A stretch of 12,891 bases of DNA from Verrucomicrobia bacterium UBA1412. GTDB lineage: Bacteria; Verrucomicrobiota; Verrucomicrobiia; Limisphaerales; UBA1412. The stretch is from assembly GCA_002305615.1 (NCBI GenBank), contig DBPU01000046.1:9237-22127 (forward strand), written 5' to 3'. A model generated the notes under the pieces. That model worked only from the letters and a program-made list of their open reading frames with translations. It was not told the DNA's origin and made no database searches. Numbering within the stretch: the first letter of the stretch is position 1; each line of letters opens with the position of its first letter. The position numbers and the translations under genes were made by a program. Positions 1 through 6,436 of this stretch are shown here, piece after piece.

Positions 1-441
1 ATTGAGCATCTGGCCGACCCGTTGAAGACCCTGCGGGAATGCCTGCGAGTCTTGCGTCCCGGCGGAACTCTGGTCGTGGTCACCCCCAACAGCGAAAGCC
101 TGGGCCATGGACTCACGCATGAATACTGGCGGGGTCTGGAGGTTCCCCGGCACCTGAATATTTTTTCGCTGACGGCGCTGAGGCGCTGCGCACGCGAGCT
201 CGGCTTCACCGAAACCATGCAAAACTCCTTCACGACGGCGACCGGAGCCGATTTTATTCTCGATGAAAGCCTGGCACTTCAGGCGCGCTCACAGGCGGGC
301 AACCTGCAGGGCGTCGAGAAAAAAACGCTTCACTTCCAGCGCACTCTGCGGGCAATCCTTTTGCAATACAAAGAGCATCTCTCCCTGAGGCGCGATCCCT
401 CCATTGGCGAGGAAGCGGTTTTGATTCTTCAAAAGAGGTAA
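1..441 (+). CDS. Class I SAM-dependent methyltransferase, C-terminal part (5' truncated by window edge)
   Basis: The reading frame is open from base 1 and ends at TAA 439-441, so about 146 C-terminal residues are present and the start lies outside the window. The first residues read IEHLADPLKTLRECLRVLRP, followed by GGTLVVVTPN. This is the usual post-motif region of Methyltransf_11/23-type enzymes: an acidic/His loop, a helix, then the LRPGG turn and a beta strand. The following EYWRGLEVPRHLNIFS is also typical of this family, often in enzymes acting on lipids, quinones or cell-surface sugars. The SAM-binding GxGxG motif would be upstream and is not visible. The substrate cannot be told. A TTG at base 22 could be read as a start, but it falls inside the conserved fold and is surely internal. 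The gene is convergent with the lipoprotein gene that follows. Confidence 0.85.
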   Translation: MEHLADPLKTLRECLRVLRPGGTLVVVTPNSESLGHGLTHEYWRGLEVPRHLNIFSLTALRRCARELGFTETMQNSFTTATGADFILDESLALQARSQAGNLQGVEKKTLHFQRTLRAILLQYKEHLSLRRDPSIGEEAVLILQKR

Positions 442-467
442 AAAAATGGGGCCCCTTCGGACCCCAT
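440..467 (-). terminator. Rho-independent terminator of the minus-strand phosphodiesterase gene
   Basis: On the minus strand the arms ATGGGG (461-467 side) and CCCCAT (446-451 side) form a 6-bp stem. Beyond one mismatch, two more G-C pairs close a 4-base loop. A run of U (complement of A440-446) follows at once. It begins about 30 nt after the stop codon of the gene ending at 498. The A-run overlaps the stop codon of the convergent methyltransferase. On the plus strand a T7 run (480-486) lies 12 nt beyond the hairpin, so weak bidirectional action is possible. Confidence 0.75.
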
Positions 468-497
468 CTCTTCAATTCGTTTTTTTCGCGCCACGCT

Positions 498-1436
498 CTA
501 CTTTGTCTTAAAAGCGGAGCGGATCGGACGACCTGTCCAGACCTGAGGCGGCTCCACATCGAGCAGCCAGGCCATCGTCGCCGCTAAATCGTAGACAACG
601 GTACTCTCTTCAATGGTGTAGCCCTTCTTGACGTTCTTGCCGTAGAAAACGACGGGCCGCTGCATTTCTTCCATCTTCATTGCGCCATGGCCCTTATCAA
701 TGCCGCCGTGGTCGGAGGTGACGATTACGACCGATTCTTTTAGAATGCCGGCTTCATCCAGCGCGGTCACGATCTGTTTAAGAGCTCCGTCGAGCTCCAG
801 AATCTTGGCCATATATTCGGGAGTGCGCCAACCGATATTGTGCCCTACGCCATCGGGCTGATCATAAATAATGCCGCAGAGATTGGGCTTTTTCTCCTTG
901 ATGTACTGAACGGCGGCCGTGGTGCAGTCTTTCGTATTGAGCCGGAAATCGGTGGCGGCCGGATCGGTCAGGAAATCCATCCCGTCCCACTCAAAAATGT
1001 AACCGATTTCGGCATTGGGATTCTGTTTGTGATACTGCCAGAAAATATCCGGGTAGCGTCCGTTTTCATTGACGACGCGCGGCTCCAGGTCAGGCGCTTT
1101 GGAGCCCCAGGTGGTATAGCCGTGGAGCTCAATGCCGCTGCCCATGAAAATACTGGCCCAATTGCAGGCGCTGCTTGAGGGCAATATGGTGCGGCTTTCG
1201 AGCGTAGAAGAACCCTTCGCCATCAAATCCCGCAGCGTGGGCATATCAGCCCCGTCACGAATGGATTTAGCGCAGAGACCGTCAAAGCCAACGAAAATCA
1301 CATGCTCCGGACGCCAATCCGAGCAGCTCTTCTTTTCGACATGTTTTTCGTTATGTTTCCCTGTGGAGACGTATACACAACCACTCTGGCAAAAGGCCAG
1401 AATCAAACAAGCGGATAATACGATTAATTTTCTCAT
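498..1436 (-). CDS. Putative lipoprotein, alkaline phosphatase / type I phosphodiesterase superfamily hydrolase
   Basis: This 312-residue protein begins with MRK, a hydrophobic segment, and Cys20 in QSGC. That looks like a signal peptide with a lipobox, although Gln at -3 is atypical, so lipidation is an inference. The mature part matches the metal-dependent alkaline phosphatase/nucleotide pyrophosphatase fold. The visible metal and catalytic sites are GFDG (Asp52), the Ser-rich nucleophile region LPSSSACNWAS (Ser87-89), DQPDGVGH (Asp192, Asp195, His199), TSDHGG (Asp242-His243) and KGHG (His250). The family binds two metal ions, usually zinc, and hydrolyses phosphomonoesters or phosphodiesters; the substrate is not evident. 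It probably acts in the periplasm or at the outer membrane. The ATG at 1436 has no Shine-Dalgarno sequence and an A/T-rich upstream stretch. It is transcribed alone, away from the dUTPase gene, and has its own terminator. Confidence 0.88.
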   Translation of the reverse strand: MRKLIVLSACLILAFCQSGCVYVSTGKHNEKHVEKKSCSDWRPEHVIFVGFDGLCAKSIRDGADMPTLRDLMAKGSSTLESRTILPSSSACNWASIFMGSGIELHGYTTWGSKAPDLEPRVVNENGRYPDIFWQYHKQNPNAEIGYIFEWDGMDFLTDPAATDFRLNTKDCTTAAVQYIKEKKPNLCGIIYDQPDGVGHNIGWRTPEYMAKILELDGALKQIVTALDEAGILKESVVIVTSDHGGIDKGHGAMKMEEMQRPVVFYGKNVKKGYTIEESTVVYDLAATMAWLLDVEPPQVWTGRPIRSAFKTK

Positions 1437-1488
1437 TAAATAATGATCTGTTCAGTTTTTTCAAATAACAATGCCCGATACTCTAGGG

Positions 1489-1547
1489 GCTTGGCAAGCT
1501 GTTGTCGAGGCTATTATTCGATAGATGGGTAGTAAAAGCTTGCAAGC
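1489..1547. promoter_or_regulatory. Divergent intergenic region with two GCTTG-CAAGC dyads and candidate promoter boxes
   Basis: The 140-bp gap between divergent genes holds GCTTGGCAAGC at 1489-1499 and the perfect palindrome GCTTGCAAGC at 1538-1547, with centres about 48.5 bp apart. Each dyad contains a -35-like box for the rightward operon. TTGGCA (1491-1496) is followed after 15 bp by TATTAT (1512-1517). TTGCAA (1540-1545) is followed after 17 bp by AAGAAT (1563-1568); this second option would start transcription almost at the ATG at 1577. The second dyad runs into AAGCGCTT, the core often seen in LacI-family operators. The dyads are seen in the sequence; promoter and operator function are inferred. 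Confidence 0.35.
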
Positions 1548-1576
1548 GCTTTGCCCATGAATAAGAATCTGTCTGT

Positions 1577-1957
1577 ATGGGACAGTTGGATCAACTCAGG
1601 GAAATGTTCAAGATGCAGAAGGCGCTCAATGCGAGAATCGGCGTTAACACCGACTCTATGAGCGATGAAGAGAAGGTCAAATGGGTTTTAAATTATTGCC
1701 GGGCAATGAGCCAGGAAATCGCCGAACTGACCGATAGCGTTCCCTGGAAATGGTGGGCAAAATACCAGAAATTTGAAGAACAGAATGCCCGGGTGGAAGT
1801 GGTCGACCTCTTTCACTTCCTGATCAGCGCCGCCCAGGTCCTGGGAATGAGCGCCGACGACGTCTTCAATGCTTATCTCAAAAAGAACGCCGTTAATTTT
1901 CAGCGCCAGGATTCGGGCTATACTGTCAAGGACGAGAACGATTCCAAGCATATCTAA
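1577..1957 (+). CDS. Dimeric all-alpha dUTP diphosphatase (dUTPase_2 / MazG-like NTP pyrophosphohydrolase fold)
   Basis: This 126-residue protein hydrolyses dUTP to dUMP and pyrophosphate, keeping uracil out of DNA and supplying dUMP for dTMP synthesis. The evidence is the all-alpha NTP pyrophosphohydrolase metal-binding pattern: QEIAE (Glu47, Glu50) and, about 25 residues later, EVVD (Glu74, Asp77). The SVPWKWW block and the C-terminal LKKNAVNFQRQDSGY are typical of the dimeric dUTPase family rather than the trimeric beta-sheet Dut. A related dCTPase or other NTP pyrophosphatase specificity cannot be excluded. The ATG at 1577 has no Shine-Dalgarno sequence. It is the first gene of the rightward run; thymidylate kinase, which acts later on the same route to dTTP, lies downstream. 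Confidence 0.85.
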   Translation: MGQLDQLREMFKMQKALNARIGVNTDSMSDEEKVKWVLNYCRAMSQEIAELTDSVPWKWWAKYQKFEEQNARVEVVDLFHFLISAAQVLGMSADDVFNAYLKKNAVNFQRQDSGYTVKDENDSKHI

Positions 1958-1959
1958 GA

Positions 1960-2008
1960 GGAGAGGCAGATAGAACCGCCTCTTCAGTGACTCTCTCCAA
2001 AGAGAGAG
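1960..2008 (+). promoter_or_regulatory. Two tandem hairpins between the dUTPase and GspF/PilC-like genes
   Basis: Hairpin 1 pairs GGAGAGGC (1960-1967) with GCCTCTTC (1978-1985), 8 bp with one G-U pair and a 10-base loop, starting just after the dUTPase stop. Hairpin 2 pairs CTCTCTC (1991-1997) with GAGAGAG (2002-2008) across a CAAA loop. Neither is followed by a clean U-run (hairpin 2 is followed by GGTCTTTCG), so strong intrinsic termination is unlikely. The left arm of hairpin 1 could instead pair with the left arm of hairpin 2. The structures could slow or tune transcription, protect an mRNA 3' end, or affect initiation at the GTG 22 nt downstream. Confidence 0.45.
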
Positions 2009-2030
2009 GGTCTTTCGAAAACGAGTTGCC

Positions 2031-3230
2031 GTGGCCGTTTATCTTTACCAAGCACGGGAAGCCGGAACAGGACGCGAAGTCCGCGGCTCCATAGATGCCT
2101 CCAGCGAGCAGACCGCAATGGCTGCCCTGAGAGGACGGAATCTATTCGTGCTCTCTTTGAGGGAAAAAAAGATCTCCACCAGTTCCATTCACCGGGCAGT
2201 GCGCCTGATGGACCTGGCGGCCTTCACGCGGCAGCTTGCCAGTATGCTCGATGCCGGGCTGACCATTCCGCAGGCGCTGCAGACTCTTTCCACTGAAACG
2301 GCAAGCAGAACGCTCCAGAAGGTCATCGCCGATATTCTGAAACAGATCGATTCGGGCGAGAGCTTCTCGGGAGCCCTCCAGAAGCACCCGGAAGTCTTCA
2401 GCCGCCTTTACGTCAACATGGTCGATGCGGGTGAGCGAGGCGGAATTCTCCCGGATATTCTGGCACGGCTGGCGACCTATTCTGAGAAGACCCATAAGCT
2501 CCGCTCCAAGGTCCGCGCGGCCCTGTTATACCCGACCATTGTTTCAGTGGTAGCCATCGCGGTCGTGAGCTTCCTCCTGATCATGGTGGTCCCGACTTTC
2601 AGCAACATTTACCAGGAGCAGAAAATCCCCCTACCCGCTTTCACCCAGTTTGTCATCTCGCTGGCGAACTCTCTCAAAGATAATATCCTCTATTATGGCA
2701 TGGGACTCGGCGTTTTGATTCTAGGCTCTTTTTCCTTAATCCGAACGCCCGCAGGCCGAGCCTGGTGGGACGGCTTTAAATTAAAACTCCCTGTTCTGGG
2801 TCCGCTCTTCCACAAGCTGGCACTGAGCCGCTTTGCCCGCACGACCTCCTCGCTGATTCACTCCGGGGTGCCCATTCTGGAGGTTCTGAACGTCGTCTCG
2901 TCCACCGTCAACAACGTCCAGATGGAAGCGGCCCTCAGGAGCTCAGCTCTGCGAATTGAACGCGGCGAAACCCTCTCGGGAGCACTCTCGACTTACCCGA
3001 TCTTCCCGGCGATTATCCTGCGGATGATTACGGTTGGCGAACAGGGCGGCGCCGTCGATACCATGCTCGAGAAAGTCTCTGATTACATGGACGAAGAACT
3101 CGACCAGGCTCTCGCCGGGCTGACCTCGCTGATTGAGCCAATCCTGATCATTTTCCTGGGCGTCATGATCGGCGGAATGGTCCTGGCTATGCTCCTGCCG
3201 GTGTTCGACATGGTCAACCACGTGCGCTGA
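2031..3230 (+). CDS. Type II secretion / type IV pilus inner-membrane assembly protein (GspF/PilC family)
   Basis: This 399-residue polytopic inner-membrane protein is the platform that links the cytoplasmic assembly ATPase (GspE/PilB) to pseudopilus or pilus growth. The start MAVYLYQAREAGTGREVRG is the typical GspF/PilC N-terminus, which supports the GTG at 2031; there is no upstream in-frame start or close Shine-Dalgarno sequence. Two T2SSF repeats are visible, at about residues 65-188 and 267-390, each beginning with an FTRQLASML / FARTTSSLI type helix and containing GE(R/Q)GG (134-138, 336-340). Membrane segments lie near 166-188, 219-237 and 369-391, and the protein ends with the common IEPILIIFLGV...LPVFDM pattern. 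Length is normal. No ATPase or pilin gene is adjacent, but the prepilin peptidase is four genes downstream. Sequence alone does not tell secretion from pilus use. Confidence 0.93.
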   Translation: MAVYLYQAREAGTGREVRGSIDASSEQTAMAALRGRNLFVLSLREKKISTSSIHRAVRLMDLAAFTRQLASMLDAGLTIPQALQTLSTETASRTLQKVIADILKQIDSGESFSGALQKHPEVFSRLYVNMVDAGERGGILPDILARLATYSEKTHKLRSKVRAALLYPTIVSVVAIAVVSFLLIMVVPTFSNIYQEQKIPLPAFTQFVISLANSLKDNILYYGMGLGVLILGSFSLIRTPAGRAWWDGFKLKLPVLGPLFHKLALSRFARTTSSLIHSGVPILEVLNVVSSTVNNVQMEAALRSSALRIERGETLSGALSTYPIFPAIILRMITVGEQGGAVDTMLEKVSDYMDEELDQALAGLTSLIEPILIIFLGVMIGGMVLAMLLPVFDMVNHVR

Positions 3231-3332
3231 TTTTTCCCGCAGCCGGATGCCTTCCTTCTTGTTTCAGGGGCGGTTCTGCTTTATTGTGTTGCAAGGGACA
3301 CGTTAAACCCACGGATAGTATCTGGCAAAAAA

Positions 3333-4772
3333 ATGGATTTACAATTTTTTAACACTCTTTCTCACCGGATAGAGACCTTTAAAACGTCCGATCCTCTCGG
3401 CAAAAAAGTGGGACTCTATTGCTGCGGTCCGACCGTTTACGATTTCGCCCATATCGGCAACTTCCGAACCTTTATTTTCGTCGATATGGTGCGCCGGTTT
3501 CTGGAGTTTAAGGGCTTCCAAGTCAAGCACGTCATGAACATCACCGACGTGGACGACAAGATCATTCAGCGCCTCAACGCGAGCCCTGAGAAAATCACGC
3601 TCCGCGATTATACCTCCATTTACGAGAAAGCCTTTTTCGAGGATTTCGACCAGCTCAATTGCCTCCGGCCCAGCATTATACCGCGGGCCACTGATTATAT
3701 TCCCCAGATGCTCGAGCTGATCGGCAAGCTGATGGAGAACGGGATCGCTTACCAGACGCCCGACGGCTCCATTTTCTTCAGCATTCAGCGCTACATGGCC
3801 CTGGGCGGAAAATACGGGCAGTTAGTGAAGATCAATTTTGACGAAGTCCGTGTGGGTGAACGGATTAAGAATGACGAATACGAGAAGGAAAACGCGGCTG
3901 ATTTCGCCCTCTGGAAGGCACGGGTCCCGGGCGACGGCGAAGTTTTCTGGCCGAGCCCCTGGGGTGAAGGCCGTCCGGGCTGGCATATCGAGTGCAGCGC
4001 CATGAGCCGCAAGCTCCTGGGAGAGACCTTCGATCTGCACCTGGGAGGCGAAGACCTGGCCTTTCCGCACCATGAGGATGAGATCGCCCAGAGCGAAGGC
4101 TCAACCCTCTGCAAAGAAGGCGGCTGCAAACCGACTCCCTTCGTCCGCTACTGGCTTCACTTCTCGCACCTGCTGGTCGAAGGCAAAAAGATGAGTAAAT
4201 CGCTGGGCAATTTCTACACCCTGCGCGATCTCTTTGCCAAAGGTTATACGGGCCGGGAAATCCGCTACCTGTTGCTCTCGGCGCATTACCGGGAGTCTTT
4301 GAATTTCACATTGGAAGGACTGAACGGGGCTCGTTCGGCTTTATCTCGTTTGGATGAGTGCCTCTCCAAGCTCAAGGAACTGGCCGGAACGGCGGAAGCC
4401 TCCGGAACACCATCGGACCTTGTTCAGAATTTTGACGATGCCCTGAGCAATGATTTCAACCTTTCGGCCGGTTGGGCCGCCGTCTTCGACTGGGTGCGCC
4501 AGACCAATAAGCTCATCGCCGAAGAGAAGCTCTCGGCCTCAGAGGCCGCCCGGCTGCTTGCCGATTGGGCCCGGGTGGATGCCGTTCTGGCTGTGAGCCC
4601 GCAGAAGAAAGAAGAGGAGATTCCGGCTGAGATTCTCGCCTTGTTGGAAGAGCGTCAGGCCGCCCGCAAAGCGAAAAATTTCGCCCGCTCCGATGCCATC
4701 CGCGATGAATTGAAATCCAAGGGCTGGGTGATCGAAGATACCCCGAAGGGTCCGCGCCTGAAACGAATTTAA
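3333..4772 (+). CDS. cysS: Cysteine--tRNA ligase
   Basis: This class I aminoacyl-tRNA synthetase charges tRNA-Cys with cysteine using ATP in the cytoplasm. The 479-residue length is close to the usual 460-480. The signature motifs are present: HIGN at 40-43 after CCGPTVYDFA, and KMSKS at 287-291. The zinc ligands are expected at Cys31, Cys222 (GWHIECSAM), His247 and Glu251 (FPHHEDEIAQSEG); their spacing matches that of the E. coli enzyme. The C-terminal part has the DALRR-type helical region and a terminal anticodon-binding tail. A small Cys-containing stretch (residues 259-268) sits before the WLHFSHL strand. The ATG at 3333 follows an A-run rather than a Shine-Dalgarno sequence. A 102-bp gap separates it from the GspF-like gene, so a secondary promoter there is possible; I found no T-box structure. 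The tmk start follows after 18 bp. Confidence 0.97.
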   Translation: MDLQFFNTLSHRIETFKTSDPLGKKVGLYCCGPTVYDFAHIGNFRTFIFVDMVRRFLEFKGFQVKHVMNITDVDDKIIQRLNASPEKITLRDYTSIYEKAFFEDFDQLNCLRPSIIPRATDYIPQMLELIGKLMENGIAYQTPDGSIFFSIQRYMALGGKYGQLVKINFDEVRVGERIKNDEYEKENAADFALWKARVPGDGEVFWPSPWGEGRPGWHIECSAMSRKLLGETFDLHLGGEDLAFPHHEDEIAQSEGSTLCKEGGCKPTPFVRYWLHFSHLLVEGKKMSKSLGNFYTLRDLFAKGYTGREIRYLLLSAHYRESLNFTLEGLNGARSALSRLDECLSKLKELAGTAEASGTPSDLVQNFDDALSNDFNLSAGWAAVFDWVRQTNKLIAEEKLSASEAARLLADWARVDAVLAVSPQKKEEEIPAEILALLEERQAARKAKNFARSDAIRDELKSKGWVIEDTPKGPRLKRI

Positions 4773-4790
4773 ACTCTACCTATTTACAGA

Positions 4791-5495
4791 ATGCAAACCG
4801 ATCCTCCTAACCGGAAAAACCGGGTTCACGCCGAAGCGACAGACGGCACCCCCGCGGCAAAGGGACGCTTCATCGTCTTTGAAGGAATCGAGGCCTGCGG
4901 CAAAACGACTCAAATCGAACTTCTGGCAGAGCGTTTCCGTGCACGGGGTCAGGATCCGCTCATCCTGCGCGAGCCCGGCGGAACGGAAATCGGAGAGAAA
5001 ATCCGCAGTCTCTTGAAAGACTCCAGCTATCTGGGGCAAATGAGCCCGGAGGCGGAGCTTCTTCTCATGAACGCCTCGCGCGCTCAGCTCGTCCGGGAGG
5101 TCATCCGTCCCGCTCTGGAAAAGGGCCGCATCGTCATTTGCGACCGCTATTTCTACAGCACGATCGCCTATCAGGGTTTTGGCCGCTCGCTGCCCTGGGA
5201 TGCGCTCAATGCCGTCAACCGCTTTGCCGTCGGCGGATTGGATGCCGACTTTGTCATCTTCCTGGATATTCCCCTGGAGGAAAGCTGGGAGCGTCTTTGC
5301 CGGCGCAATGAGGAGCTTTTCCAAACTCAGGGAATCCAGATCAAGGATCGCTTTGAGGAATCCGGCCGGCTTTTTCACGAGCGTGTTTATAAGGGCTTTC
5401 AATCCCTGGCGGAGGAGTGCCCCGTCTTCTGGAGAATCAATGGCGCACAATCCCGCGAGGAAGTCGCCGAAGAAATCTGGAATATTTTGAAATGA
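4791..5495 (+). CDS. tmk: Thymidylate (dTMP) kinase
   Basis: This enzyme phosphorylates dTMP to dTDP with ATP, the step shared by the de novo and salvage routes to dTTP. The protein has 234 residues, against about 205-215 normally. The P-loop is GIEACGKT (32-39) after RFIVFE. REPGGTEIGE (60-69), the DRY motif (118-120) in ICDRYFYSTIAYQG, and the lid region around RRNEELF...DRFEESG (171-192) are all typical. The excess length is a hydrophilic N-terminal leader of 24 residues before the first beta strand. No other ATG, GTG or TTG lies in frame between 4791 and the P-loop, so the leader is probably real. The stop codon overlaps the aroE start (ATGA, 5492-5495), which indicates translational coupling. 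Confidence 0.95.
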   Translation: MQTDPPNRKNRVHAEATDGTPAAKGRFIVFEGIEACGKTTQIELLAERFRARGQDPLILREPGGTEIGEKIRSLLKDSSYLGQMSPEAELLLMNASRAQLVREVIRPALEKGRIVICDRYFYSTIAYQGFGRSLPWDALNAVNRFAVGGLDADFVIFLDIPLEESWERLCRRNEELFQTQGIQIKDRFEESGRLFHERVYKGFQSLAEECPVFWRINGAQSREEVAEEIWNILK

Positions 5496-6436
5496 GCATT
5501 TCTCCCATCAACGCCTCCACGCGCTACTGCGGGCTCTTCGGCTGCCCGGTCCGGCATTCGGCCTCCCCGGCCTTCCAGAATGCGGGCATTGCGGCTATGG
5601 GTTTAAACTGGCGCTATCTGGCGCTGGAAGTTTTGCCCGAGAACTTGCCTCAGGCCATTGAAGGCGCCAAAGCGATGGGGTTTGTGGGACTCAACCTGAC
5701 GGTCCCGCACAAAGAGCAGGCGTTCCGACTGGCTGATGAAGTAGAGGATTCGGCCCGGATATTGGGCTCGGTCAACACGCTGAAATTTGAAGGGCTCACC
5801 CCGGAAGGCCTCTGGCTGCCGGTGCGCGACTGGGGTCGTGAGACTCCGCGGCAAATTCGCTCCATCGGCTACAATACCGATGCTGAGGCGATTATCCGCG
5901 CTCTGAAGGAAGACCTCGGTTTTAACCCTGCCGGCAAAAGAATTCTCATTCTGGGAACCGGCGGCGCGGGCCGTGTGGCTGCGCTGCGTCTGGCCGCTGA
6001 ATCCGTTGCCGAGCTTTATCTGGTCAACCGGACTCTCTCAAAAGCGCAATCGCTCAGCCGGGAGATTGAGAGCCATTGCCCGAACGTACGGGTTCATATC
6101 GGTTACCCACCCGAGACTCAACCGGTGGACCTGATTCTGAACTCCACCTCGCTGGGCCTCAAGGAATCCGACCCTCTGCCGTGGAACGGGCAACAGTTTT
6201 GCCTGAAGCGCTCGGCTCTGGCGTTTGACATGATCTATCGGCCTGCCTGCACACCCTTCCTCCAAGCCGCCAAAGACGCCGGCTGCCGTGTTGCCAACGG
6301 CCTCAGTATGCTCCTCTATCAGGGCGTCACTTCGCTGAAGCTCTGGTCCGGAGCCGAACCCCCTGTTGAAACGATGAGAGCTGCACTCAAGGAACATATT
6401 TATTCACCTTCCGGACCCGATTCACCCCATGCCTGA
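5492..6436 (+). CDS. aroE: Shikimate dehydrogenase (NADP+)
   Basis: This enzyme reduces 3-dehydroshikimate to shikimate with NADPH, the fourth step after DAHP synthesis in the route to chorismate and aromatic amino acids. I chose ATG 5492, which overlaps the tmk stop by 4 bp and puts the conserved YCGLFGCPVRHSASP at residues 12-26. The frame stays open upstream to 5417, but that part is inside tmk and is not conserved. Substrate-site residues are Ser23 and Ser25, Lys74 (TVPHKE), Asn95 (SVNTL), Asp130 (GYNTDA) and Gln277. The Rossmann glycine motif is GTGGAG (155-160), and NRT (179-181) favours NADP. At 314 residues it is longer than the usual 270-290, mainly because about 20 extra residues (roughly 101-124) lie between the VNTL and GYNTDA motifs. 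The end overlaps the next gene by 8 bp. Confidence 0.95.
   Translation: MSISPINASTRYCGLFGCPVRHSASPAFQNAGIAAMGLNWRYLALEVLPENLPQAIEGAKAMGFVGLNLTVPHKEQAFRLADEVEDSARILGSVNTLKFEGLTPEGLWLPVRDWGRETPRQIRSIGYNTDAEAIIRALKEDLGFNPAGKRILILGTGGAGRVAALRLAAESVAELYLVNRTLSKAQSLSREIESHCPNVRVHIGYPPETQPVDLILNSTSLGLKESDPLPWNGQQFCLKRSALAFDMIYRPACTPFLQAAKDAGCRVANGLSMLLYQGVTSLKLWSGAEPPVETMRAALKEHIYSPSGPDSPHA

Noticed and set aside
3231..3332. T-box or other leader riboswitch upstream of cysS
   Set aside because: The 102-bp gap has no T-box sequence, no specifier stem and no terminator/antiterminator pair that I can see.
4776..5450. Open frame of 224 aa on the minus strand opposite tmk
   Set aside because: It mirrors the tmk coding sequence and has no recognisable protein features.
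5417..5491. Upstream extension of aroE to the ATG at 5417
   Set aside because: It lies within tmk in another frame, is Arg-rich and unconserved, and ATG 5492 with the ATGA overlap fits the AroE N-terminus.
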